The notes beneath the pieces were generated by a model, which worked only from the letters and a program-made list of their open reading frames with translations, ran no database searches and was not told the origin of the DNA. A stretch of DNA of 64,000 nucleotides from Leucobacter exalbidus (GTDB taxonomy: Bacteria; Actinomycetota; Actinomycetes; Actinomycetales; Microbacteriaceae). The stretch is taken from positions 186,001 to 250,000 of the forward strand of contig NZ_JAFIDA010000001.1 of assembly GCF_017834145.1 (NCBI RefSeq), read 5' to 3'. Shown in pieces: positions 16,834 to 25,736 of the stretch (its first letter is position 1; each line of letters begins with the position of its first letter). The position numbers were made by a program, and so were the translations under genes.

Positions 16834-17580
16834 GTGACAGGGAACGATTCATCGATCCCGCACACCGAAGCTGCGACGCCGTCGGGAACGCCTCAGGGCG
16901 GCCCCGGCGGCGTTCTGCATTCATTCGGTGTTGCGGTAAAAGACGAGCTCTTGCAGCTCGCGCTCACGCACCGGTCGTGGGCATACGAACACGACGGCGC
17001 ACCCCACAACGAGCGGCTCGAATTTTTGGGCGACTCGATCTTGGGCCAGGCCGTCACCGTCAAGCTGTACAAGGACTACCCCGAGCTGAGTGAGGGCGAC
17101 CTCGCAAAGCGACGTGCGGCGCTCGTGTCGACCGTGGCACTCGCAGAGGTGGCCCGCGGGCTCGACCTCGGCGACTGGCTACGCCTGGGCAAGGGCGAAG
17201 AAGGCACCGGCGGCCGTGACAAGGCCTCCATCCTCGCTGACACGGTCGAAGCGCTCATCGGCGCGGTCTACCTGTCAACGAACGGCGAGATCGCGGCACG
17301 CTTCGTGCTCGACCTCATTGCGCCGTTGCTGGCAGACCCCACCCGGTTCACTAACTCGCTTGACCCCAAAACCACGCTGCAGGCTGAAGCCGCGAAGCTG
17401 GGGTTGCCCCACCCGCCGTATCTCACGGCTGGCACGGGCCCCGACCACGCGAAGCGCTACGCCTCAACCGTCACCCTTGACGGTGTCACCGGCTTTGGTC
17501 GCGGCAGCAGCAAGAAGGTGGCCGAGCTGGCTGCCGCACGCGATGCGGTGAAGCAGCTCAACGCTCGGAAGAACTCCTAG
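16834..17580 (+). CDS. rnc: Ribonuclease III
   Basis: A 248-residue RNase III that processes rRNA precursors and other double-stranded RNA. The catalytic domain has the signature NERLEFLGDSILG (about residues 54-66) and the second acidic site DTVEALIGAVYLS. The C-terminal double-stranded RNA-binding domain begins at DPKTTLQAEAAKLGL and ends GFGRGSSKKVAELAAARDAVKQL. It starts with GTG at 16834, 10 nt after rpmF; the first 25 residues (SIPHTEAATPSGTPQGGPGG) are low-complexity and dispensable, so a later start cannot be excluded. mutM follows after 11 nt. Confidence 0.93.
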   Translation: MTGNDSSIPHTEAATPSGTPQGGPGGVLHSFGVAVKDELLQLALTHRSWAYEHDGAPHNERLEFLGDSILGQAVTVKLYKDYPELSEGDLAKRRAALVSTVALAEVARGLDLGDWLRLGKGEEGTGGRDKASILADTVEALIGAVYLSTNGEIAARFVLDLIAPLLADPTRFTNSLDPKTTLQAEAAKLGLPHPPYLTAGTGPDHAKRYASTVTLDGVTGFGRGSSKKVAELAAARDAVKQLNARKNS

Positions 17581-17591
17581 CGGGTTATTTG

Positions 17592-18545
17592 ATGCCTGAG
17601 CTGCCCGAGGTCGAAGTGGTACGCGCGGGGCTTGCCCCCGCCGTCACCGGCGCCCGCATCATCGGATGCGAGGTGCTCGACTCTCGGGCGCTCAAACGGC
17701 ACGTGCCGCTCACGGGCGATGACGGGCAGGGCGGTCACGGCGTGACGCTGAGCGCTCTCGCCGGCGCAGAACGCGCCACCGATTTTGAACGCCGGGTCGT
17801 GGGTCTCACCCTTGCGGCCCCGCGCCGCCGCGGCAAATTCCTCTGGATCCCCGTGTCTGAGAAGCAGGCGCTTCTGGCCCACCTCGGCATGAGCGGCCAG
17901 GTGCTGCTGCGCGCTCTTGACGCGCCAGACGACAAGCACGTGCGCATCAGACTCTGGGTCGAACACCCGCAGCACGGTGAGCTCAGGCTCGACTTCGCCG
18001 ACCAACGCCTCTTTGGGTCGCTCGCGCTCGACGCGTTGACACCCGATGCACGCGGGCTGGCCGACGTGACCGCCGCCCAGCTGGCGTCGGTGCCGGCACA
18101 GGCCGCGCACATTGCGCCTGACCCGCTCGAGGAGTCCTTCGACGACGCCGAGTTTGTGCGCGCGATCCGCTCCCGCAGCCGCGGCATCAAGGTGCTGATT
18201 CTTGACCAGACGCTCATCAGCGGGGTGGGTAATATCTACGCTGACGAGGCACTGTGGCGGGCGAGGCTGCACCCCGAAACCGCCGGATCATCGCTCAGCG
18301 TGCGCAAGGCCGCTGAGCTGCTGATGCACCTGCGTGAGGTATTCTCAAAGGCCCTCGCAGAGGGCGGTACGAGCTTTGACGAGCAATACGTGAACGTCAA
18401 TGGCCAGTCGGGCTACTTCGCTCATTCGCTGAATGCATATGGGCGCGGGGGAGAACCGTGCCCGCGGTGCGGCGGCGCTATTAAGCGGGTGCCGTTTGGC
18501 GGGCGCTCGTCGCACTTCTGCCCGAAGTGTCAGCGTAAGCGGTAG
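17592..18545 (+). CDS. mutM: Formamidopyrimidine-DNA glycosylase
   Basis: A 317-residue Fpg/MutM. It removes 8-oxoguanine and formamidopyrimidines and nicks the site by beta,delta-elimination. The N-terminus is MPELPEVEVVR, giving the catalytic Pro2 and Glu3 after Met removal, with the helix-two-turn-helix around SRSRGIKVLILDQTLISGVGNIYADEALW and a C-terminal zinc finger with four Cys (CPRC and CPKC, residues about 290-313). It is slightly longer than the usual 270-290 residues because of a loop at residues 40-60. It closes the coaD-mutM run. In most actinobacteria smc follows directly; here smc is 29.7 kb away. Confidence 0.94.
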   Translation: MPELPEVEVVRAGLAPAVTGARIIGCEVLDSRALKRHVPLTGDDGQGGHGVTLSALAGAERATDFERRVVGLTLAAPRRRGKFLWIPVSEKQALLAHLGMSGQVLLRALDAPDDKHVRIRLWVEHPQHGELRLDFADQRLFGSLALDALTPDARGLADVTAAQLASVPAQAAHIAPDPLEESFDDAEFVRAIRSRSRGIKVLILDQTLISGVGNIYADEALWRARLHPETAGSSLSVRKAAELLMHLREVFSKALAEGGTSFDEQYVNVNGQSGYFAHSLNAYGRGGEPCPRCGGAIKRVPFGGRSSHFCPKCQRKR

Positions 18546-18594
18546 ATGGGTTCCCACTTTCGGTACCTGATCCTTAACGGCGGAGACTGTTAGC

Positions 18595-19566
18595 TTACCT
18601 CGGCGTGTGAGGGATCGGTGTCGGGTTGAGGCCGACCCAACGCGTTGCGAGCTCGCGTATGCGATCGAGTTCTTCTTCATTGCCTCGGCCGCGACTGAGC
18701 GCCCGTGCGAGGGCGCGCGCCTCTGCGCGATCGGCGTCAGGGAGGGGCACGGCAGACGCAAGCATGGCGGGATACTCACTGAGCATTTCGCGGTATCGGG
18801 AGTTCCAGTTGGCACCCCCGTTGCCGCCAATCTCTGCCGCAATGCGGCCAGCCACTCTGATCACCTCGCCCTGCACCGTATTCGCGCTGCCTGCTGCTGG
18901 CACAAGGTAATCCCACAGTGCGTTGAAGCGGTCGGGCCACGCTGCGGCGTTGACCTTGATTGGTGAAACCCCATCGTGCCTCACGACGGGTGCGGCCGGC
19001 TCAACGCTGAAGAGTTTCAGCAACTGGGCAAGCGCAGCTTCTGTTCCAGGGAGTGCAGCTTCATCGAACGCTTCACGAATCTGTTCGAAGTCCTCACTGA
19101 TCAGGTGGATGGCGTGCTGCAACTCCTGGGTGAGTGGTGCGCCCGCTTGAATGTGAGCCGCAGCAACTGAGGCAGCTTGTACGAGGTCTGACCCCCTCGT
19201 GCGCCTGAGGCGATACAACAGCGCCGTTTCGCCGTCGTCATTGACAGCGAGAACGTTGGCCCCGGCGTTGATCAAGGTGCGAGTGTGAGTCGAATGACTA
19301 CTCGCGTCGAATAGGGGAGTGCGGCCGCTATCGTCAGTCCGTTCGAGGTCAGCCCCCAAACCGATAAGTAGCGCAGGCTGCCCATTCCATGAGCCGGAGT
19401 GATGGTGCAGCGGTGTGCGGCCTCTTTCATCGGGCGCGTGAATATCGGCTCCCTGAGCAAGTAGCCAGCGAATCAGCTCGGCCGGTACGCCGTCGTAAGA
19501 CAGGGCAGGGGCTTTCCAAGTCCCGCCTCGCGCATTGACGATTGACGCCTCGAATACGGCTTGCAT
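18595..19566 (-). CDS. Ankyrin-repeat protein
   Basis: A 323-residue cytoplasmic protein of unknown function. At least three ankyrin repeats lie in the first 115 residues: LIRWLLAQGADIHAPDERGR, TPLHHHSGSWNGQPALLIGL with GADLERTDDSGR, and TPLFDASSH with LINAGANVLAVNDDGET. The remaining 200 residues are helical and unrecognised. No signal peptide is present. It follows a membrane protein gene by 19 nt on the same strand, and the two are likely co-transcribed. It sits exactly where smc would be expected downstream of mutM, at the left edge of the accessory block. Ankyrin repeats bind proteins; the partner is not evident. Confidence 0.72.
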   Translation of the reverse strand: MQAVFEASIVNARGGTWKAPALSYDGVPAELIRWLLAQGADIHAPDERGRTPLHHHSGSWNGQPALLIGLGADLERTDDSGRTPLFDASSHSTHTRTLINAGANVLAVNDDGETALLYRLRRTRGSDLVQAASVAAAHIQAGAPLTQELQHAIHLISEDFEQIREAFDEAALPGTEAALAQLLKLFSVEPAAPVVRHDGVSPIKVNAAAWPDRFNALWDYLVPAAGSANTVQGEVIRVAGRIAAEIGGNGGANWNSRYREMLSEYPAMLASAVPLPDADRAEARALARALSRGRGNEEELDRIRELATRWVGLNPTPIPHTPR

Positions 19567-19585
19567 GGCCGCAATATCGCCAGAT

Positions 19586-20383
19586 TCAACGCACGCGTGT
19601 ACTTACGGCGACGTAGCTTTCATCACTCGGGATGTATTTCACCTCGACCGCCGAACCCGGTTGTAAACCTGGCAGGGCGATGCCCGGCACCGGCATTTCT
19701 CTGTGGGAATCGAACGTTGATCCGTCTGGGCGGGTCACCCTCAGCTTGATGCGCATGACGGCTTCATCAGCTCCGATTTCTCCGGTGGGCTGAAGCTGCA
19801 TGACCACTGCCTTCGCGCTCAGTCCGAGTTTGGCCACGTGCACCTGCTGTTCGGTGAGCTTTCCCTGTCTCATGCGCGATTGGTACAGGACCTCGGCCAG
19901 TTGTTCTTCATGAGCCACAGGTGCGAAAGCGATCTTATTATTTGGTAGATACAGCACAGGAACCGTTGCGCCGGGAACAAAATCGCTGACGAGCGCGATG
20001 TTGACGTATTCCTTTATCGTCGTGCGGAAGGTGCGTCCTTCGAGCGTCTCGACGTCGACGGTGAACTTCATCTGAGGCTGATCGTTGAGAGTGCTGCCCG
20101 TGGCGTACGCGGAAACAAGTGTGCCTACGCCCACAGGAGCGCCAATGAATTCTTTGCGCTTCGCGAGGGGTGGCCTGGTGGCTTTCCACACTATTGGCAG
20201 GATGAACGCAGCGTTCACGATAAGTACGAGCGGCCCCAACCAGTTCACAATGTCGTGCGTGACAGGGGCGACCATCAACGCCTCATAACACAGGGCGATC
20301 AGCAGCGCGCCAAAGAGCGTGAATACAGAGACTCGAATGAAGATCTTGTTCCCCTGTCGCCTGCGCCCGCGCGATTGACTCAC
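19586..20383 (-). CDS. Two-pass membrane protein with a large soluble domain
   Basis: A 265-residue protein that I do not recognise beyond a DUF3592-like layout. It has a basic N-terminus (SRGRRRQGNK), two membrane segments (VSVFTLFGALLIALCYEALM and WLGPLVLIVNAAFILPIVW) and then about 190 soluble residues rich in beta strands with two similar halves (VDVETLEGRTFRTTIKEY and KLRVTRPDGSTFDSHREM, each followed by a PG-x-xV-VxYxP turn). That internal duplication is visible in the sequence. It starts with GTG at 20383, preceded 6 nt upstream by TACACC. It is probably in an operon with the ankyrin-repeat gene. Confidence 0.65.
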   Translation of the reverse strand: MSQSRGRRRQGNKIFIRVSVFTLFGALLIALCYEALMVAPVTHDIVNWLGPLVLIVNAAFILPIVWKATRPPLAKRKEFIGAPVGVGTLVSAYATGSTLNDQPQMKFTVDVETLEGRTFRTTIKEYVNIALVSDFVPGATVPVLYLPNNKIAFAPVAHEEQLAEVLYQSRMRQGKLTEQQVHVAKLGLSAKAVVMQLQPTGEIGADEAVMRIKLRVTRPDGSTFDSHREMPVPGIALPGLQPGSAVEVKYIPSDESYVAVSTRVR

Positions 20384-20678
20384 GGACTCGGTGTACAGAG
20401 CATGTCAGACGCAGGTAAACAACGCGGAAACTGGTGCTTCGCGACTTGGGCCCTGAATTTGAAACTTCGGTATTTCGCCTCTCGGCGGACCCTGAGTTTT
20501 TCTTTTCCTGTTGCTCATCCGTAAAGGGAATTCCTAGTCGGTACTTCTGGTCATTCTCGTGTCATGACAGATTAGTTGCCACCAATTCCTTCAGTAAACC
20601 TTCGGGGTCAGATGTGGGAATTAGCGACATTATGTACGTCGGACTGCGAGTGCAAGCGACGTGGCCGTGGGTGTCCAC

Positions 20679-20694
20679 GATGTCCTGAGACATC
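20679..20694. repeat. Palindrome GATGTC-CTGA-GACATC
   Basis: Two perfect 6-bp arms around a 4-nt centre within the gene-poor stretch. It could be an operator or the remnant of a mobile-element end; nothing nearby decides. Confidence 0.35.
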
Positions 20695-20948
20695 ACTCTG
20701 GAAATCGATGTGCCCCGGAGTCGGCATAGGCCAGCTCCTCTTCGAAGCAATCCCGAGATGCTCGACGTACGCTGCTTCCATGCGCACACGGCTACGGCAC
20801 GTGTATAGAAGCGCCGTTGCTGCGGAAAACGGTGAATGCGTAGAGTGCGTGTCAGAATGCCAGGCCATACTGGATCATGACGGAGGTCTACCCATGGTTT
20901 GCGTCAATCGAAGCGCAAGCGAATCAAGGGCGGATAATGATCAATGAT

Positions 20949-20980
20949 GTGACTGCGCTCAGTATACTATCCGCGGTCAC
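20949..20980 (+). promoter_or_regulatory. Promoter with operator-like inverted repeat for the metal ATPase
   Basis: Arms GTGACTGCG (20949-20957) and CGCGGTCAC (20972-20980) match at 8 of 9 positions and enclose the -10-like TATACT (20963-20968). A repressor bound here would cover the promoter. No regulator gene is adjacent. Confidence 0.55.
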
Positions 20981-21003
20981 ACAGAAAGACTGAGGACGTA
21001 GCA

Positions 21004-22893
21004 ATGCCAGTTCAGGCTCTCGCAGCGCAGGCGAGTGAATCGTCACGCGCGCTTTCTCCGACCGTGGAGTTTCTCCGCAACCGCAAGCTCATGATTTTCG
21101 TGCTGGTCGGTCTGACGACGGGAGTGGTGCTCTGGCTAGCTGGCGCAGAGATGCCCCTTGCGGTCACCGCGTATCTCGTGCTCGGTGTCGTGATCGTGGT
21201 CACGGCGATCGACATGTTCAAAGATTTGATGCGCGGGCATTGGGGGCTCGATATTCTCGCGGTCATCGCGATGATCGCAACCCTTGCCGTGCAGGAGTAT
21301 GTGGCAGGGCTCATTATCGCGTTGATGCTCACTGGGGGAGAAGCGCTAGAAGACTTTGCCACCCGTCGCGCAAGCAAGGAACTGGACCAGCTACTCAATA
21401 GGGCCCCTGCCTTCGCGGGGAGAATTCACCCCAGCACGGGTGAGGTTGAACGTATCGCGATCGATGAGGTCAAAGCCGGCGATGAATTGCTGGTGCGCTC
21501 GTCAGAGATTCTTCCCGTTGATGGGGTGCTGATTTCGGATCACGCCACGATTGATGAGTCATCAGTGACCGGTGAACCGATCCCGGTGAGCTATCGCGCG
21601 GGCGATCAGCTTTTGTCTGGCACAGTCAACAGCACAACCAGCTTTTCGATGCGTGCGCAAAAGATTGCGTCTGAATCGAATTATGCCTCGATCGTGCGAC
21701 TGGTGGAAGAGGCCGTTGACTCGCGGGCGCCGATGGTGCGTCTCGCCGACCGGTATGCAGTGCCGTTCACGATTGTTGCTTTGCTCATCGCAGGCCTTGC
21801 CTGGTTCTTCAGTGGAGATCCGGTGCGATTCGCCGAAGTGCTCGTGGTCGCGACGCCATGCCCGCTGCTCATTGCCACGCCGATCGCATTCATGGGAGGC
21901 ATGAGTTCAGCGGCAAAGCTGAACGTCATCATTAAGGACGGAAGCGTCTTAGAGGTGCTCGCCCGGGTGCGTTCGGCCGCGTTCGATAAGACCGGCACCC
22001 TGACCGAGGGCAAAGCTGACGTCGTCGATATCCGACCAGCATCTCACTCAGCGGTCGAGACGCTTCGGCTCGCGGCTACCGCCGAGCAGTACTCCGTGCA
22101 CGTCTTCGCCGACCCGATCGTCGCAGCAGCGCGAGCGCAGCAGCTCGAATTATTAGAAGTTACGACGGCTGACGAAGTGGCTACGAACGGCGTGCACGCC
22201 GCGCTGGTCGGGGGAGCTGAGGTGCGAGTCGGGAAGCCCGCGTTCATCGAGGAAGTGGCCGGGCCGATCACCCGCCCTGTACTCGGCGCTGGAGAAGCTG
22301 CCGTGTACGTGTCCGTCGGCGACGAACTCGCGGGCATCATCATTCTGTCCGACCCGATTCGTCCGCGCGCAGCCGAAACCGTGTCTCGCCTGCGCGAAGC
22401 TGGTGTGACAGAGATCGCGCTGGTGACCGGCGACGCCCGCTCAACCGCTGAATCTGTGGCGCACACCGTTGGTATTCGCACGGTTCATGCTGAAACCACG
22501 CCCCAGACCAAGGTCGAGATCGTGCAGGCGATGCGGTCGCGTCCCGTGCTGATGGTTGGCGATGGAATCAACGATGCCCCCGTGCTGGCTGCCGCCGAGG
22601 TGGGCATCGCGATGGCGGGCCGCGGGGCTACGGTCGCGAGTGAATCTGCTGCGGCGGTGATCACCTCGAACGACATTGCGCGTGTGGCAGATGTCGCATA
22701 TGTTTCGCGTCGTACCGTCAAGATCGCATTGCAGTCGATCTGGATGGGCATCATCATCTCGGTTGCTCTGATGCTCGTTGCCGCCTTCGGTTATTTGCCC
22801 GCGGTCGTGGGTGCGCTCCTGCAAGAGATCGTTGATCTCGTTGCCATCCTGTCGGCACTCCGAGCGCTCCGAACATATAAAAGTGTGCAGTAG
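21004..22893 (+). CDS. Heavy-metal translocating P-type ATPase (TPC motif)
   Basis: A 629-residue P1B-type ATPase that should pump a transition metal ion across the membrane. It lacks N-terminal metal-binding domains and starts directly with the membrane helices. Motifs: VTGEPIPVS (actuator, about 188-196), the transmembrane metal motif TPCPL (284-288) in place of the CPC of copper and zinc pumps, the phosphorylated Asp at about 328 in DKTGTLTEG, and GDGINDAPVL (hinge). The HP dipeptide of the nucleotide-binding domain seems to be replaced (VHVFADPI). A TPC motif suggests a non-copper substrate such as cobalt, nickel, iron or zinc, but the specificity cannot be read. GAGGA precedes the ATG. 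Confidence 0.85.
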   Translation: MPVQALAAQASESSRALSPTVEFLRNRKLMIFVLVGLTTGVVLWLAGAEMPLAVTAYLVLGVVIVVTAIDMFKDLMRGHWGLDILAVIAMIATLAVQEYVAGLIIALMLTGGEALEDFATRRASKELDQLLNRAPAFAGRIHPSTGEVERIAIDEVKAGDELLVRSSEILPVDGVLISDHATIDESSVTGEPIPVSYRAGDQLLSGTVNSTTSFSMRAQKIASESNYASIVRLVEEAVDSRAPMVRLADRYAVPFTIVALLIAGLAWFFSGDPVRFAEVLVVATPCPLLIATPIAFMGGMSSAAKLNVIIKDGSVLEVLARVRSAAFDKTGTLTEGKADVVDIRPASHSAVETLRLAATAEQYSVHVFADPIVAAARAQQLELLEVTTADEVATNGVHAALVGGAEVRVGKPAFIEEVAGPITRPVLGAGEAAVYVSVGDELAGIIILSDPIRPRAAETVSRLREAGVTEIALVTGDARSTAESVAHTVGIRTVHAETTPQTKVEIVQAMRSRPVLMVGDGINDAPVLAAAEVGIAMAGRGATVASESAAAVITSNDIARVADVAYVSRRTVKIALQSIWMGIIISVALMLVAAFGYLPAVVGALLQEIVDLVAILSALRALRTYKSVQ

Positions 22894-23078
22894 TTAGACC
22901 GCGTAGCTCGTGAGGGGCCTCGAGCCTCGAGAGTAGTTCAGCGATTCGACGGAACGGGCGGAATAGCCAAGCTCCTCTGCCTGTTACGGTCGGGGAGTGC
23001 TCACCGTGATTCGTTTACTGATCGAGCCGAGAATGTCCTGTGGTGCCTGCCGTGCGCCGTGAGTGAAGGAGTACCCGC

Positions 23079-24161
23079 GTGTCCCATCTGATGAGCCCGC
23101 TCGATCTTGGCGCCATTTCGATCCCGAACCGAATCGTGATGTCACCGCTGACCCGGGCGCGAACCGGTGACCAGCGCGTCCCCGATGGCCTCACAGCCGA
23201 GTACTATGCGCAGCGAACCGGAGCGGGGCTGATCATCAGTGAGGCGACCTCCGTCAGCCCGCAGGGAGTCGGCTACCACGGCACGCCTGGTATTTGGAAT
23301 GATGACCAGGTCGCCGGGTGGCAACAGGTCACGCAGGCGGTGCACGCCGCCGGTGGGCGCATCGTCCTGCAGCTGTGGCACGTCGGGCGAATCTCTGATC
23401 CCGAGCTCCTCGGCGGCGAACTTCCCGTGGCCCCGAGCGCCGTTGTCCCTGCTGGGCGCGTGATGCGCTTGCGCCCCAAGCGGGCGTACACTCAGCCGCG
23501 CGCGCTTGACCTTGGGGAGATTCCCGGCATCGTCGAGGATTTTCGCCGCGGGGCAGAGAACGCCCAGCGCGCCGGCTTCGACGGCGTGGAGATCCACGCG
23601 GCCAACGGGTATCTGATCGACCAGTTTCTACAAGACAGCACGAACCGCCGCTCCGACCGGTACGGGGGCACGATCGAGAACCGCGCCCGGTTCTTGCTCG
23701 AGATCACCGACGCCGTGACTGAAATGTGGGGCCCCGATCGCGTGGGCGTGCATTTGCGCCCGCGCGGCGAAGAGCACGATATGGGCGACAGCAATCCCCG
23801 CGCCCTGTTCGGTTACGTCGCTGAGCAATTGGGAAAGCGCCGGATCGCCTTCCTATTCGTGCGTGAGATCGAAGGCTCTGACAGCCTCGTGGGTGAACTT
23901 CGTCGCCTGTTTGGCGGGCCGGTGATCACGAACGAAGAGATGACTGCCGCCGACGGCTCTCGTCACATTGAGAACGGAAATGCTGACGCGGTGGCGTTCG
24001 GTCGTGACTACATCGCCACCCCAGATCTCGCGGAGCGCATCGCTCTGGGCGCTGCCCTGAATACGCCGAATCCTTCGACGTTCTACCCAGACACCGATGA
24101 AGATCTCGCCGTCGGTTACACCGATTACCCCACGATGTCTGAGCTGTCAGTGACGCGCTGA
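23079..24161 (+). CDS. Old Yellow Enzyme family alkene reductase
   Basis: A 360-residue FMN-dependent ene-reductase similar to NemA. It reduces activated C=C bonds or nitro groups with NAD(P)H. Marks of the family are PNRIVMSPLTRAR at the start, the QLWHVGRIS segment, the substrate-binding pair in GVEIHAANGYLIDQFLQD, RSDRYGGTIENRARFLLE and the C-terminal FMN-phosphate region ADAVAFGRDYIATPDL. The usual catalytic Tyr after His-Ala-Ala-Asn-Gly is present. GTG at 23079 is chosen for its AAGGAG, 7 nt upstream. The preceding 185 bp contain no gene. It shares strand with the metal ATPase and may have arrived with it. Confidence 0.87.
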   Translation: MSHLMSPLDLGAISIPNRIVMSPLTRARTGDQRVPDGLTAEYYAQRTGAGLIISEATSVSPQGVGYHGTPGIWNDDQVAGWQQVTQAVHAAGGRIVLQLWHVGRISDPELLGGELPVAPSAVVPAGRVMRLRPKRAYTQPRALDLGEIPGIVEDFRRGAENAQRAGFDGVEIHAANGYLIDQFLQDSTNRRSDRYGGTIENRARFLLEITDAVTEMWGPDRVGVHLRPRGEEHDMGDSNPRALFGYVAEQLGKRRIAFLFVREIEGSDSLVGELRRLFGGPVITNEEMTAADGSRHIENGNADAVAFGRDYIATPDLAERIALGAALNTPNPSTFYPDTDEDLAVGYTDYPTMSELSVTR

Positions 24162-24242
24162 CGTTCAGGCTGGTCATGCCCCCACAATATCGGCTGGGGC
24201 GCGCGGCTATTGCTGCTGCAGCGAAAGAGGCGGCAGAGCAAG

Positions 24243-24791
24243 CTAGCGGCGTATGATTTCGGCAATGCGTTGCGCGGTCGCAAGATCGCGCACCACGAGT
24301 TGCACGCGGCGCCCATCGCCGCCGGTGACCGTGACAGATGCGCTGCCGCCGAAGTTAATGCGTGTGCGCGTGTGGTTGTCGTGGCGGGTAATGAACCAGC
24401 TCACGCTGCCCTCGGGTAACCCATCATCGGGGGCGGCCACGACCTCGGTGATATCGGTTCGTTGCAGCGTGCGTGAGTAGAACGGTGCACGAAACCTCAC
24501 CTCGTGCGCATCGATGCGCACGCTGGCCCGAGCGAGCACCAACAGGCACAGCAGGCCGAGAAGCAGCACGCCGCTGGGTACGAACGCCCAGACAGATTTC
24601 GTACCGAGTGCGATGACGATACTCGCGGCCCAGGCGATTCCGACGGCCACGAGCACGCCGGCCAGTTGCGCGCCTCGCAGTCGATCGGTGCGCACCACAA
24701 CGGGTGGCTGGGGGCCGCCCAAGGACTCGTCGGTATCGATGGTTGTGCTTCCTTCCGCGATGCTTGCTTTACGGCCCGAGTATACGGGCAC
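24243..24791 (-). CDS. Two-pass membrane protein downstream of the RamA-like regulator
   Basis: A 182-residue protein with two membrane helices (LAGVLVAVGIAWAASIVIAL and AFVPSGVLLLGLLCLLVLA) and a PH-like soluble end: VRIDAHEVRFRAPFYSRTLQ, a beta-rich middle and DLATAQRIAEIIRR. The layout resembles the short PH-domain (bPH-like) membrane proteins of actinobacteria, whose role is unknown. Its GTG start at 24791 overlaps the stop codon of the regulator gene by one base, so the two are translationally coupled. Whether it takes part in carbon regulation is unknown. Confidence 0.65.
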   Translation of the reverse strand: MPVYSGRKASIAEGSTTIDTDESLGGPQPPVVVRTDRLRGAQLAGVLVAVGIAWAASIVIALGTKSVWAFVPSGVLLLGLLCLLVLARASVRIDAHEVRFRAPFYSRTLQRTDITEVVAAPDDGLPEGSVSWFITRHDNHTRTRINFGGSASVTVTGGDGRRVQLVVRDLATAQRIAEIIRR

Positions 24792-25627
24792 TACCGAATC
24801 AACCCGGCCTGGCGGGCCGCCGCCACTGCCGAGTGCCGCGTCGACGCATCAAACTTCGACATGGCGGTTTTCAGGTAGCTCTTCACGGTGCTCTCGGTGA
24901 GCCCGAGGCTGCGGCCGATCTCGACGTTGGTGGCGCCCAGCGCCGCGTGCGCGAGCACATCGATTTCACGCGGCGTGAGATGTACCTCGAGCTTCGACGG
25001 TGAGGGCGGGGCTCCCAGCTGGGTGAGTTTTTGTTCGAGTGCGGTGAGCCGTGCGCGAATGGACTCGTCTTGCACATCGGCGGCGATGCGGCGCAGCTCG
25101 GCATGCCCCTCGCGCAGCGACTCGATCATCGCGCCCGAGAGCCTGGGCGCCTCGAGCTGGCGCTGGGCAACCCGGCGTACGACCTCATCTTCGACGCGAA
25201 TCTCGCGGGCCAGTGAGCTGCAAATCTCGGCGGCCGCGGGAGCGAACGAGCTACCGGGGGAGGCGCCGCGTGTGCCGCCATACAGCACCGCGCGCACGCG
25301 ACCGTCGACTAGCACCGGCACCGCAAACAGGGCGACGATGCCCTCGGCCGAGATCTCGGCGTCGTAGTGGTGGGTGATCAGTGCAGACTTGCGGTAATCG
25401 CCCGTGAGCCTGGGCCGCCCCTCGGCGAGGGCCTTGCCGCCGAGCCCACGGTCGGCCTCCACGCGCAGCCCGTGCAGGCTCATCGAACGGTGCCCGGCGA
25501 GGGCGGTGATGGTGGCGCTGCCGGCGGCCTCGAGGCCGCCGAAGGCGAGCGGAAACCCGGTGGTGCGAGAGAACTCTGACACAGCGTCTTGCAAAATGCG
25601 CTGCACGTTGTCGGTGGGGTTCATCAT
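24791..25627 (-). CDS. GAF plus LuxR-type regulator, RamA-like
   Basis: A 278-residue regulator. Residues about 10-150 form a GAF-like domain (IVALFAVPVLVDGRVRAVLYGG), and residues about 212-275 form a LuxR helix-turn-helix (LTPREIDVLAHAALGATNVE and ESTVKSYLKTAMSKF). The size and domain order match RamA of Corynebacterium glutamicum, the regulator of acetate metabolism. Like RamA's targets, the divergent and downstream genes here are an acyl-CoA synthetase, an acetate symporter and isocitrate lyase, and AC4-type motifs lie before each. Orthology is an inference. The start may be ATG 25627 or 25624; no clear ribosome site is visible. Confidence 0.78.
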   Translation of the reverse strand: MMNPTDNVQRILQDAVSEFSRTTGFPLAFGGLEAAGSATITALAGHRSMSLHGLRVEADRGLGGKALAEGRPRLTGDYRKSALITHHYDAEISAEGIVALFAVPVLVDGRVRAVLYGGTRGASPGSSFAPAAAEICSSLAREIRVEDEVVRRVAQRQLEAPRLSGAMIESLREGHAELRRIAADVQDESIRARLTALEQKLTQLGAPPSPSKLEVHLTPREIDVLAHAALGATNVEIGRSLGLTESTVKSYLKTAMSKFDASTRHSAVAAARQAGLIR

Positions 25628-25644
25628 TGGACTACCAACTTTCG

Positions 25645-25655
25645 GGGGTACCCCA
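25645..25655. promoter_or_regulatory. RamA-like operator motif between regulator and acyl-CoA synthetase
   Basis: The palindrome GGGGTACCCC (25645-25654) plus the next A gives ACCCCA (25650-25655), which fits the AC4-6A/G/T half of the published RamA consensus. It lies in the 109-bp divergent gap. Confidence 0.45.
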
Positions 25656-25736
25656 TGCTAACGCCCCTTTTTATGATCGACCACAACTCCTGCAATGAAG
25701 CAGCGAGCGTCAGCGATTTCGAAGGAGAAACACGTG

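Larger units (their letters stand above)
20384..21003. other. 620-bp gene-poor stretch before the P-type ATPase
   Basis: No convincing gene is present. Several short open frames (60-120 codons) exist on both strands, but none has a recognisable domain, a ribosome site or the local codon bias. The base composition is visibly more AT-rich than in neighbouring genes. It contains the palindrome at 20679-20694 and, at its right end, the operator-like repeat before the ATPase. It may be decayed mobile or regulatory DNA. Confidence 0.5.

Noticed and set aside
20562-20789. Short minus-strand frame ending SDPEGLLKELVATN in the gene-poor stretch
   Set aside because: The end looks protein-like, but 75 codons without domain or start signal are not enough to call a gene or a recombinase remnant.
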